Shown piece after piece: positions 32,974 through 40,834 of a DNA stretch of 47,973 nt; position 1 is the stretch's first letter; each line of letters begins with the position of its first letter. This stretch comes from Acidimicrobiales bacterium (GTDB lineage Bacteria > Actinomycetota > Acidimicrobiia > Acidimicrobiales > Aldehydirespiratoraceae). Location of the stretch: NCBI GenBank assembly GCA_029263235.1, contig JAJCXW010000118.1, positions 1 through 47,973 on the forward strand. The letters are read 5' to 3'. The position numbers and the translations under genes were made by a program. Below the pieces are notes generated by a model. The model had not been told where the DNA came from. It did no database searches and saw nothing but the letters and a program-made list of their open reading frames with translations.

Positions 32974-34295
32974 CCGCACTCGAAGATCGGCTTCGTACGG
33001 AGTTGCCCCAACTGGCCGACGTTCTGACGTCAACTGAGCGGCCCGAGCAGCCAATCCTGCCGTCCTCGGACAGTGAGCTCGAGGAGAACACCTCGGTATT
33101 GGAGTTGTCGATCCCGACCAACCGCTCAAGTCGGCGGTGGTCTCTCGTGGCAGGTGCTGCGGCCGCTGTTGTCGCGGCCGTTGCGCTGGGCGTGGTCCTA
33201 CGCGACACGGACGAACGGACGACCGTCGTAACCAAGCCCGATGCCGGGGAAGTCCCAGCCGATTCCAGCGTCGGTGCGGTGACGCCGTCGACACTTGGCA
33301 TCTGGTCGGTGTTGCCCGAAGCGCCGATTGATCCCCGGCCGTACGCAGTCGCAGCCTGGACCGGCAACGAGGCTGTGTTCTGGGCTGGCTCCAGTCTCAG
33401 TCGTGGATTCGCTTACAGCGATGGGGCTGCATATGACCCTGAGACAGACACCTGGCGAAGCATCACCGTTCCTGGTTGGGGACACCCTGGCCTGACTAGC
33501 GCATTCTTCGACGGCGAGTTATACGCACTAGCGAAGGGGGGCGGGTCGAGATTCGATCCCGTCAACGGCATTTGGGCCGACCTGCCATCGGTCACCGGGA
33601 TGTTCTTGGCGGCGACAGTCGCCTCCGATGACGCGATCTGGGGTCTCGGGCCGGCGGGGCAGAATCCGGTCGGTCAGCCCGACATTGCCATCGCCCGCTA
33701 CCAACCAGACACGGACACATGGGACTACGGGCCCGTCTTCGAAGGCACCGACGAGCAAGCCTCGATCGTGCAAGGCTTGGCGCGGCTTGAGTCGTCAGTT
33801 CACTGGGACGGATCCGAGATCATCGTGTGGGGCGGAAGCGATGGTGGTGTGGCGTTTGATCCAGCGAATGAGACCTGGCGGATCATCGATCCGCCCGAAC
33901 CGCCTTCCGGGCTAGCAAAGAACAGCCTCGCAGCTGCCACAGATGCTGGCTTCACCGTGCTGGTCGACATCGACACCACGCAAGGGCCCCTTAGTTCGGT
34001 AGCTGTTCTCGAACCCGACGGCTGGCGCTGGCTTGACACGGCGATCCCGATCGAGAACTTCGAAAGCGTTACGATCGCCGCCGCACCAGGCTGGCTCATC
34101 ATCTTCTCTGCAGATGAGTCCCCGGCTACCGTCCACTTGCCGTCGGGCGCGTGGTCCAGCCATGACGATGGTCCCCTCGGAGGTGTCGAAGCCCCGAACG
34201 CTGTGTGGACGGGAGGCCAACTCGTGATCTGGGGTGGGGTGCCCAACGACACCGCATCCCCCGAAGGTGCTTCCTGGACACCACCGACACCGTGA
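32970..34295 (+). CDS. single-pass membrane protein with Kelch-like propeller, putative anti-sigma factor
   Basis: 441 residues. An N-terminal cytoplasmic part of about 55 residues is followed by a transmembrane helix (WSLVAGAAAAVVAAVALGVVL) and an extracytoplasmic beta-propeller with repeated YDPETDTWRSI, FDPVNGIWADL, YQPDTDTWDYG and FDPANETWRII blades. There is no HxxxCxxC zinc motif of the ZAS anti-sigmas. Coupling (ATGA) to the sigma gene suggests it binds that sigma and senses an envelope signal through the propeller. This is inference from layout. Confidence 0.8.
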   Translation: MTALEDRLRTELPQLADVLTSTERPEQPILPSSDSELEENTSVLELSIPTNRSSRRWSLVAGAAAAVVAAVALGVVLRDTDERTTVVTKPDAGEVPADSSVGAVTPSTLGIWSVLPEAPIDPRPYAVAAWTGNEAVFWAGSSLSRGFAYSDGAAYDPETDTWRSITVPGWGHPGLTSAFFDGELYALAKGGGSRFDPVNGIWADLPSVTGMFLAATVASDDAIWGLGPAGQNPVGQPDIAIARYQPDTDTWDYGPVFEGTDEQASIVQGLARLESSVHWDGSEIIVWGGSDGGVAFDPANETWRIIDPPEPPSGLAKNSLAAATDAGFTVLVDIDTTQGPLSSVAVLEPDGWRWLDTAIPIENFESVTIAAAPGWLIIFSADESPATVHLPSGAWSSHDDGPLGGVEAPNAVWTGGQLVIWGGVPNDTASPEGASWTPPTP

Positions 34296-34297
34296 CC

Positions 34298-34315
34298 CCT
34301 GTGGGTGCCTGATTC
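34298..34315. repeat. direct repeat, copy 2 (CCTGTGGGTGCCTGATTC)
   Basis: Exact match to 32170-32187, again directly after a stop codon (34293-34295). With copy 1 it flanks the first sigma/anti-sigma module. Confidence 0.85.
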
Positions 34316-34683
34316 GGTCGTGGGTACTGACCGGGCGACGATCGTCAGGCCGAGGCCCCACTGTCGGCGCATTTCACATGGAGTGGCCCAAACGAGCGCG
34401 GTGCGATAAGCCGCTCTGCGGCGCACGAGAACCAGCCGACCGGCCTACTGCGCCTCAACGATTACTCGGCTGGTGGAGTTCCCCCGCTATGTGAGACAGG
34501 GTGATGTTCCCCAGGGATTTGGTGACATCTGCTGTGCGATGTTCTTACTTCAGGCTGACGCCGGGGTTTAGCTGCTCGGCCATCCCATCCCGTATCCCAT
34601 CTACTGCACGGACTGGGTGACATTGGCCGGTCGTAGACGGACGGAATCACACGTGTTCGCACGGGTTGGACGGTCTTCGGTGT

Positions 34684-34729
34684 CTTGTCAAGGTTGAGGT
34701 CGCCGGTTCGAACCCGGTCGTCCGCTCCA
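34684..34729 (+). pseudogene. 3' half of a tRNA-Gly gene, anticodon loop to CCA
   Basis: The 46 bp read as loop TTGTCAA, stem GGTTG, the T-arm GCCGGTTCGAACCCGGT, acceptor strand CGTCCGC, discriminator T and CCA. The T73-CCA end and the GGTTG stem match tRNA-Gly; the loop has GTC where Gly-GCC would be. No matching 5' half precedes it: there is no CAACC before the loop and no D-arm. Such 3' halves are left by integrases that target tRNA genes, so this is a probable att remnant. Confidence 0.7.
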
Positions 34730-34880
34730 TAAACATGCAGGTCACAGCCTTTTGCGGGTTGTGACCTGTCGTCGTTTTGGCTCGAAAACGTCTGTCAGGG
34801 ATGGGATGGCCTGGTCAGAGGCGGTTTCTGGGGCCTGTTGAGGGTTCGGCTGTGCTGCCTCTGACGTCGTGTGGTCGAGT

Positions 34881-34983
34881 TTGGGATCAAGAGCGGCTCG
34901 TTTGAGACGATGCGGCGCATCGCTGAACGTCCGACAGTTGCAGATGCTCGGGTCATCTCCAAGAGCAGAACTCCGGACAGTCC
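34881..34983. repeat. sigma-gene upstream repeat, copy 2
   Basis: Partner of 32301-32405; GAGCGGCTCG and GCATCGCTGAACGTCC are the best matching blocks, in the same order and spacing. It supports duplication of the module, with the downstream genes having since diverged. Confidence 0.75.
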
Positions 34984-35117
34984 CTTTGCCGGAACCCGGG
35001 GGGAGTCCTTCCGGTTCGGACGGTGGCATTGAGTGGGTCGGGCCGGCGATGCCATTGCTTTCCCGGAGAATATTCGTCTGGTGTATGAATCAGGGGTCGG
35101 TGTGCGTGGGAAGGGTG

Positions 35118-35624
35118 ATGGTTCAGATTCGATCTTCTTCAGCCGGTGAGGGCGCTAGCCGGGTTGGTACGGGCTTTGCAGCGTTCTACGAGGCTGAGAT
35201 CTCTGGTCAGGTCCGTGGAGCGACGCTGATGCTCGGCTCGCGTGCGGCTGCCCAAGACGCTGTGCACGACGCGTTTGTTGAGGTGTTCAAACGGTGGGAG
35301 ACGATCGTTGAGCCCGGGCCCTATCTCCAGCGTGCCGTCGTCAATCGTTGCCGCGATCTCATGCGGCGTGACCGGGTCGCTCTTCGCAATCGTCATCTTC
35401 TGAGATCCGAGGCGATGCTTGAGGCAGATGTAGCTCTGTACGACGCCCTGGCAAATCTTCCGTTCAATCATCGAGCCGCGGTCGTTCTTCGTTTCTACCT
35501 ACAGCTGAGCGAGGCCGACATCGCACACCATCTCGACTGCCCGACTGGATCGGTGGGGCCCTGGATTCGCCGCGGCCTGGACCGACTCGCAACGGAACTT
35601 CAACTCCCAGAGGAGAACCAATGA
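35118..35624 (+). CDS. ECF-type RNA polymerase sigma factor
   Basis: 168 residues. Region 2 (FYEAEISGQVRGATLMLGSRAAAQDAVHDAFVEVFKRW) and region 4 (LPFNHRAAVVLRFYLQLSEADIAHHLDCPTGSVGPWIRRGL) are clear. ATG 35118 follows GGAAGGG; the frame is open from 34869 but that covers the upstream repeat. It is only moderately similar to the first sigma factor. It overlaps the next gene by ATGA, repeating the sigma/anti-sigma layout. Confidence 0.88.
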   Translation: MVQIRSSSAGEGASRVGTGFAAFYEAEISGQVRGATLMLGSRAAAQDAVHDAFVEVFKRWETIVEPGPYLQRAVVNRCRDLMRRDRVALRNRHLLRSEAMLEADVALYDALANLPFNHRAAVVLRFYLQLSEADIAHHLDCPTGSVGPWIRRGLDRLATELQLPEENQ

Positions 35625-36715
35625 CTAACACCGCCGCGATCATTGCCGAACGCCTTCGAGATGCCGCCGAGCGGATCCCAGTCGAATCCAGGTTCGACGC
35701 CATCACGCAGGCGGCGAATGCTCCGCTCGGTCAGGCTCCCGACGGCCATCCGACCCCTACCGTCGTTGTGATCGAGCCCGCCATCCAAGCCCGCCGACCC
35801 CGCGTCCATTGGGTCCGGTTCGCTCTGGTCGCGGCGTCGTGCGCCGCCATCGTCGGTGGCCTGGTCGTCGCGGCGCGACCAGGCAAAGAGGCGACTCAGG
35901 TTACCTCCGAGGCCAGGCCCGTAGCGCCGATAGGTATCCCCGAAGGAGCGCCATCACCGGGTTCTGTTGCCCCGATCATCGAGGAACCACCCGACTGGTT
36001 TGGCCGGCGTCAGGAGGGCAGGCGCGATGGTGCGCTTCACACCGGACGATGGGTTAGCACCGCCATCGGCATCACCACCGACGATGGAACGACCCGGTTC
36101 CCGATCTCCGTTGCCGTTACAGATGGATCTCTACGAGGTCTCAATGCCACGAGAACCGTTGTCATCGACGGCGAGACGTTCCGTCAGATCCAGTTCGGTC
36201 AGTGGCAGACCCTCGCTACCACCGGGCAACCCACGATTGTCGTTAGCGGAGCAGTCGAAGGCTCCCTGCTCGCAGAAGTGCACCGTGCCGTCCGGCTCGT
36301 CGCCTTCCCTGACGGCCCCTCGCTCCAACTGGGTGATCTCCCCGACGGCTACAGCGAGCTGCTTCCACCGCAGCTCCACGCCGAAGACGTCGCCGACCGG
36401 CGCACCCTCACCAACGCCGCTAGTGACGTATCCATCACCGAGATATCGGACTGGGTGGAACCCGAACTCGCTGCAGCAGCGACTGGGGCCGAATACCGAC
36501 CAGTCGACATTGGTGACCTCAAGGGGTGGACCGGCCAAACCGAGTTCAACGCCTTCGGACCAATCAAGTTCCTGATGTGGTCTCCCAGCCCGGGAGTGGT
36601 CCTCGAGATCGATACCACCAACAGCGACCACACATTCGAGGACCTCGTGGAGCTCGCCAACCTGACGCGAGTACTGCCCATCGCCCAATGGGACGAAGCG
36701 ATCGCGGGTCGGTGA
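35621..36715 (+). CDS. single-pass membrane protein, putative anti-sigma factor
   Basis: 364 residues: a cytoplasmic N-terminus of about 65 residues (ERLRDAAERIPVESRFDAI), one transmembrane helix (FALVAASCAAIVGGLVVAA) and an extracytoplasmic domain of unknown fold, beta-rich with many aspartates. No zinc anti-sigma motif and no Kelch repeats, so it differs from its counterpart in the first module. Translational coupling (ATGA) with the sigma gene is the main reason to propose anti-sigma function. Confidence 0.75.
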   Translation: MTNTAAIIAERLRDAAERIPVESRFDAITQAANAPLGQAPDGHPTPTVVVIEPAIQARRPRVHWVRFALVAASCAAIVGGLVVAARPGKEATQVTSEARPVAPIGIPEGAPSPGSVAPIIEEPPDWFGRRQEGRRDGALHTGRWVSTAIGITTDDGTTRFPISVAVTDGSLRGLNATRTVVIDGETFRQIQFGQWQTLATTGQPTIVVSGAVEGSLLAEVHRAVRLVAFPDGPSLQLGDLPDGYSELLPPQLHAEDVADRRTLTNAASDVSITEISDWVEPELAAAATGAEYRPVDIGDLKGWTGQTEFNAFGPIKFLMWSPSPGVVLEIDTTNSDHTFEDLVELANLTRVLPIAQWDEAIAGR

Positions 36716-37045
36716 GCGGCTGGGTGTCCGAAACTCGGCCGTAGTGTCTGACTACGAACTCTGCGTCAGCGACAGCGACCGCGACAGGGTTTGCCTCAGG
36801 CTCAGGTCGTGCCACTCAGGCGCCCCGAATACATCGAACGGCTGTCTCAAGATCTCAGATTCCATGTCATATGGCGGCAGTGCAGGTGAGAATGTTCTCC
36901 CAGACGTCGTCGTCTTCGAGGAGGGGGCGAGGAGGCCTTCCGCGGTCATCCCGCCTCCTTGGTCCATCTTCCGGGAGAACCAGTGGCCACGAGTTCGGGC
37001 TGGGTCCCGAAGGTCTCACCGGAGGCCGTGCCCGACAACGAAGCC
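36716..37045. other. intergenic region between convergent units
   Basis: 330 bp. The first 36 bp (36716-36751) resemble the direct repeat found at 32170 and 34298 (GGGTG..CCGA..CTCGG.CGT). Short open frames exist on both strands but none has a ribosome site or recognisable sequence. I see no clear terminator. Confidence 0.5.
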
Positions 37046-38029
37046 TCAGGGCAGGCGCTGGAACCAGGCGAGGCTCATCAGCCCGGTTGCCGCCGCCAAG
37101 GCGAGGGCAATGGCGAGGAACCAGTCGGTGATGTCGCGGTCGATTGACTCGAAGCCGACGGTGGTCCCGATGTCGCTGTAGACCGAAGTGAGTTCGTCGG
37201 CCGATGCCGCGGTGAAGAACTGGCCGCCGGTGTCGTCGGCAATGCCCGACAGGGTCTCTTCATCGACCGGCACGGCGACGGTGACCTGACTTCCGGGGTT
37301 GTCGGGGTCATCGATGGTGACGCTGCCGGTTGCCGTGCCGAGCGAGACGGTCGAGACAGGAATGCCGGCATCGACAGCGGCTGCCACCGCCACCTCAACC
37401 GGTCGGCCGACGGTCGGTGTGCCATCGGACAACAAGACGATGATCGCCGCGGTGTTCTCGTCGGAATCCGGCTCCAACGGCGGAGGATTCGGGGCCGATC
37501 GGATGGCGTCGATGGAAGCGAAGATGGCATCGCCGGTGGCAGTGGCCTCACCGAGTTGGAGACTCTGGATCGAAGCCGCGACTGCGGTCCGATCGCGAGT
37601 TGGAACGACCCTCACGACCGGAATACCGTTGAACGACACCAACCCGATGTCGAGGGTGTCGGGGGCACTCTCGACGAAGGCCAGAGCCGCCTGCTTGGCG
37701 GCGTCGATGCGGCTCGGCACGACGTCCTCGGCGCCCATCGATAGAGAGGTGTCGATGGTGAGCACCACCGTGGCGTTACGGCGAGGGACATCCTCCGATC
37801 GGGTCGGTCCGGCGATGGCCAGCACCATCGACGAAGCGACCGCCAGAAACATCAACGCCACGAAATGGCGTCGAATCCCGGGCCGACGCGGCGCCACCGT
37901 GTCGAGAAGCGAGGTGTCGGAGAATCTGACGGCGTAGCGGCCACGTCGGCGTTGCGCGATCAGATAGCCGATCGCCAGCAGGCCGACACCAAGCAGCAGC
38001 CACAGACGTTCGGAATCGACGAAGTTCAC
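37046..38029 (-). CDS. VWA-domain membrane protein (BatA-like)
   Basis: 327 residues. Two N-terminal hydrophobic segments (LWLLLGVGLLAIGYLIA; FVALMFLAVASSMVLAIAG) precede a von Willebrand A domain with the MIDAS motif TIDTSLSMGAED (DxSxS) and IIVLLSDGTPTVG, and a C-terminal membrane helix (WFLAIALALAAATGL). BatA-like proteins act with MoxR ATPases and DUF58 proteins in envelope or metal-insertion maturation. GTG 38029 overlaps the DUF58 stop (GTGA). Last gene of a three-gene operon. Confidence 0.88.
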   Translation of the reverse strand: MNFVDSERLWLLLGVGLLAIGYLIAQRRRGRYAVRFSDTSLLDTVAPRRPGIRRHFVALMFLAVASSMVLAIAGPTRSEDVPRRNATVVLTIDTSLSMGAEDVVPSRIDAAKQAALAFVESAPDTLDIGLVSFNGIPVVRVVPTRDRTAVAASIQSLQLGEATATGDAIFASIDAIRSAPNPPPLEPDSDENTAAIIVLLSDGTPTVGRPVEVAVAAAVDAGIPVSTVSLGTATGSVTIDDPDNPGSQVTVAVPVDEETLSGIADDTGGQFFTAASADELTSVYSDIGTTVGFESIDRDITDWFLAIALALAAATGLMSLAWFQRLP

Positions 38030-38979
38030 TGGGCGACCTTCGTGATCATGCGGCGTCCGCCCCGCCGTCGACGGTCGACGAACTTGGCGAGCGCCACGAC
38101 CCAATCCTCGTCGGTTCGCAGCACCACGTGATCGGCCCCGGCCTTCCGGACCGCCGCCGCGTGGTCCGACAGCCGGACACGGCCAGCCTCAGCGAAACGT
38201 TCGCGCAGCGCCCGGCTGCCCGTGTTGATCTCGACCACATCACCGGTCTCGGAGTCGACGAACTCGACCACCCCGACATCGGGAAGTTCGAGCTCGCGTT
38301 GGTCGACGATCTCGATCACGAGGGTCTCATGGCGGATACAGACGGCCTTCAGGGCGTCGGCCCAGTCGGCGCCGAGCAGGTCGGAGATCACCACAGCCAG
38401 GCCTCCCCGACGGCCCGGACCGGCGAGACGGCGGAGTCCCGCATCGAGTCCTTGGCTGCCTCCGGTTCGTGAAGCGATCGTCGACATCCGATGCAGCATG
38501 GCCATGGTGTGTCGCCGGCCGGATCCGGTGGGGATCTCATGCAGAGTCTCGCCGTCGGAGATCACCGCCCCGATCCTGTTGCCGACCCGGTCGGTGAGAA
38601 TCCCGATGGCCGCGGCGGCCGAGATCGCCAGATCGGCCTTGGTTCGGGTCGACGTGCCCCAATCGAGGCTCGGTGAGAGATCGATGAGTGCCCAGGTCTC
38701 GAGCTCGCGGTCGGCCACGCTGTCGCGGATGTGGGCTTCCCCGGTTCGGGCGGTGACGTTCCAATCCATGCGCCGAACGTCGTCTCCCGGGGCGTAGATA
38801 CGTGCCTCACCCGCCTCTGAGCCCAACCCGGGGATCAGGCCGCGGTAGTCGCCCTGCAACAACCCATCGAGGCGACGCGTGACGTCGAGTTCGAGCCGTC
38901 GCAGCACCGCTCGCGTCTGTTCGTCGTCGGTTGCGTCGGCCTGATCGGCCGAGGAAGCACCGTGGTGCCGTCGGATCAT
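38026..38979 (-). CDS. DUF58 domain protein
   Basis: 317 residues. The DUF58 signature EARIYAPGDDVRRMDWNVTARTGEAHIRD is at about 60-90, and the rest is a VWA-like fold (ETWALIDLSPSLDWG, a D-x-S-x-S variant; GGLAVVISDLLG). There is no membrane segment. DUF58 proteins accompany MoxR ATPases; their biochemical role is not settled. It is coupled on both sides by four-base overlaps (ATGA with moxR, GTGA with the VWA gene), so the three are made together. Confidence 0.9.
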   Translation of the reverse strand: MIRRHHGASSADQADATDDEQTRAVLRRLELDVTRRLDGLLQGDYRGLIPGLGSEAGEARIYAPGDDVRRMDWNVTARTGEAHIRDSVADRELETWALIDLSPSLDWGTSTRTKADLAISAAAAIGILTDRVGNRIGAVISDGETLHEIPTGSGRRHTMAMLHRMSTIASRTGGSQGLDAGLRRLAGPGRRGGLAVVISDLLGADWADALKAVCIRHETLVIEIVDQRELELPDVGVVEFVDSETGDVVEINTGSRALRERFAEAGRVRLSDHAAAVRKAGADHVVLRTDEDWVVALAKFVDRRRRGGRRMITKVAQ

Positions 38980-40010
38980 GGCCGGTCGGTCGAGCGCACC
39001 GGATCCTGGGTTGACGGCGACACGATCGGCGCGGGAATGGTGCTGAGGATCCGAAAGAGGACGTCCTCGGAGGTCATATTGGCGGCCAGCGCCTCATAGG
39101 ACAGCACCATGCGGTGCCGGAGTACCTCCGGGGCCACATCGAAGATGTCCTGGGGCACGGCGTAGTCGCGACCCCGAAGAAGGGCGATCGACCGACCGGC
39201 CCGCACCAGACCGAGTGTGGCTCGGGGACTGGCCCCGTATTCGATCATGTCCTCGAGTTCGGGGACTCCCAGCAGCGTCGGTTCGCGCGTCGCGGTCACG
39301 AGGTTGACCGCATACTCGACCACCGCCGGCTCGACGATCACGCGATCGGCCTGCCCCTGAAGTTCAAGAATTCCGGCCGGAGTGAGAACTTGCGACGCCA
39401 CTGGCGCCTTGACCCCCATGCGGCGGACGATCTCAACCTCTTCGGCCGGCGACGGATAGTCGACGAGAACCTTCATCAGGAACCGGTCGCGCTGGGCCTC
39501 CGGCAACGAATAGACGCCCTCTGATTCGATCGGATTCTGGGTGGCGAGCACCAAAAACGGATCGGGAACGCCATGGGTGGTTTCGCCGATGGTGACCTGA
39601 TGCTCGCCCATCACCTCGAGCAGGGCCGACTGGACCTTGGCCGGTGCCCGGTTGATCTCGTCGGCGAGCACGAAGTTGGCGAACACCGGACCGAGCTCGA
39701 CATCGAAAGTCTCCGACGAAGCCTTGAAGATCCGGGTTCCCACAATGTCGGAGGGCAGCAGGTCGGGCGTGAACTGCACCCGACTGAAGGTGCCGCCGGT
39801 GATGTCGGCGAGAGTGCGCACGGCCAGCGTCTTCGCCAGCCCCGGTGGCCCCTCGATCAGGCAGTGTCCGCCGGACAACAACGCCACGAGCAGGCGTTCC
39901 ACCAGCAGTTCCTGCCCCACGATCACCCTTCGCAGTTCGACCAGCGCACGCTCAAGCGTCGGTTGTGGTTCGTTCGAGGCGAGCGGTGCCTGATCTTCGA
40001 AATTGGTCAC
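38976..40010 (-). CDS. MoxR-family AAA+ ATPase
   Basis: About 344 residues. Walker A GPPGLAKT, Walker B FVLADEINRAP, sensor I ATQNPIESEG and the C-terminal lid are complete. MoxR ATPases act as chaperones for assembling or activating protein complexes with VWA partners, as encoded next in the operon. The start is uncertain: GTG 40010 (VTNFEDQAP) is used because it leaves a promoter region before the divergent response regulator; TTG 40061 is the most upstream choice and neither has a strong ribosome site. Confidence 0.9.
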   Translation of the reverse strand: MTNFEDQAPLASNEPQPTLERALVELRRVIVGQELLVERLLVALLSGGHCLIEGPPGLAKTLAVRTLADITGGTFSRVQFTPDLLPSDIVGTRIFKASSETFDVELGPVFANFVLADEINRAPAKVQSALLEVMGEHQVTIGETTHGVPDPFLVLATQNPIESEGVYSLPEAQRDRFLMKVLVDYPSPAEEVEIVRRMGVKAPVASQVLTPAGILELQGQADRVIVEPAVVEYAVNLVTATREPTLLGVPELEDMIEYGASPRATLGLVRAGRSIALLRGRDYAVPQDIFDVAPEVLRHRMVLSYEALAANMTSEDVLFRILSTIPAPIVSPSTQDPVRSTDRP

Positions 40011-40113
40011 TTGATCCGGTCTTTCGGTGCTTGATGTTGTGATGTGGTCAATGGCAGTCAACGTGGCGCACGATAAGCGCGAGCGAAAGGGCTTGGGAGG
40101 TAGCGTCTCGGCA

Positions 40114-40833
40114 ATGAGGATTCTTGTTGTCGACGATGAGGTCGATCTCGCCGACGCTGTAGCCCGGGGCCTTCGTCGCGAGGGCTATGCCGTTGATGTT
40201 GCCACCGACGGCCAGGACGCCCTCGACAAATCGGATTACACCCCCTACGACCTCGTATGCCTCGACATCACGATGCCCGGCATCGACGGCGTGGAGGTAT
40301 GCCGACGGTTGCGCGAACGTGCCACCGACGGCAACTCACCACGAGTACTGATGCTCACCGCCCGCGACAGTGTCGACGACCGCATAACCGGCCTCGACGT
40401 GGGCGCCGACGACTACCTCGTCAAGCCATTCGCGTTCGGCGAACTCACCGCACGGGTGCGAACGCTGCTCCGCCGTGACACTGCCCAGCCCTCCGCGGTC
40501 ATGGATGTCGGCGACATCCACCTCGACGATTCCCGTCACCGGGCCTGCCGCGGCGAACGCGAACTCGAGCTCACCGCCAAGGAATTCGCGCTGCTCCGAT
40601 ACTTCATGCACCACCCCGACAAGGTGCTGTCGCAGGAGCATCTGCTCGAACACGTCTGGGACGAACACGCCGATCCCTTCACCAACACGGTGAGGGTCAC
40701 CGTGGGCACGCTCCGCCGCAAGCTCAGCGAGGGCGTTGAGCCTCAGGTGATCGAGACCGTGATCGGTTCGGGATACCGGCTTCTGCCCGACGGACCGACC
40801 GCCGACTCGAGTGAATCGGTCTCAGGTGACTGA
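40114..40833 (+). CDS. OmpR/PhoB-family response regulator
   Basis: 239 residues. The receiver domain has D7-D8, phosphoacceptor D51 (LVCLDITMPG) and K104 (YLVKPF); the C-terminal winged helix carries ELTAKEFALLRYFMHHPDKVLSQEHLLEHVW and VRVTVGTLRRKL. It binds DNA as a phosphorylated dimer. ATG 40114 is preceded by GGGAGG at a slightly long spacing. It overlaps the sensor kinase gene. An MprA-like role is suggested by the HtrA-type protease gene that follows the kinase. Confidence 0.93.
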   Translation: MRILVVDDEVDLADAVARGLRREGYAVDVATDGQDALDKSDYTPYDLVCLDITMPGIDGVEVCRRLRERATDGNSPRVLMLTARDSVDDRITGLDVGADDYLVKPFAFGELTARVRTLLRRDTAQPSAVMDVGDIHLDDSRHRACRGERELELTAKEFALLRYFMHHPDKVLSQEHLLEHVWDEHADPFTNTVRVTVGTLRRKLSEGVEPQVIETVIGSGYRLLPDGPTADSSESVSGD

Positions 40834-40834
40834 C

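Larger units (their letters stand above)
34296..35117. other. long gene-poor region with tRNA fragment and repeats
   Basis: 822 bp with no credible gene. Contents: direct-repeat copy 2 (34298-34315), a stretch with three GGTGAYRTY words (about 34500-34630: GGTGATGTTC, GGTGACATCT, GGTGACATTG) that recall IS481-type ends but without any transposase, the tRNA-Gly 3' half at 34684-34729, and the sigma-upstream repeat copy 2. It looks like a recombination scar. Confidence 0.65.

Noticed and set aside
34637-34729. Complete 93-nt tRNA
   Set aside because: ACGGACG at 34637 nearly pairs with the acceptor 3' strand, but there is no D-arm, no pairing anticodon stem and a mismatched first pair, so only the 3' half is credible.
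36744-37181. Small genes in the 36.7-37.1 kb gap
   Set aside because: Several overlapping short frames on both strands, none with a ribosome site, homology or consistent codon use.
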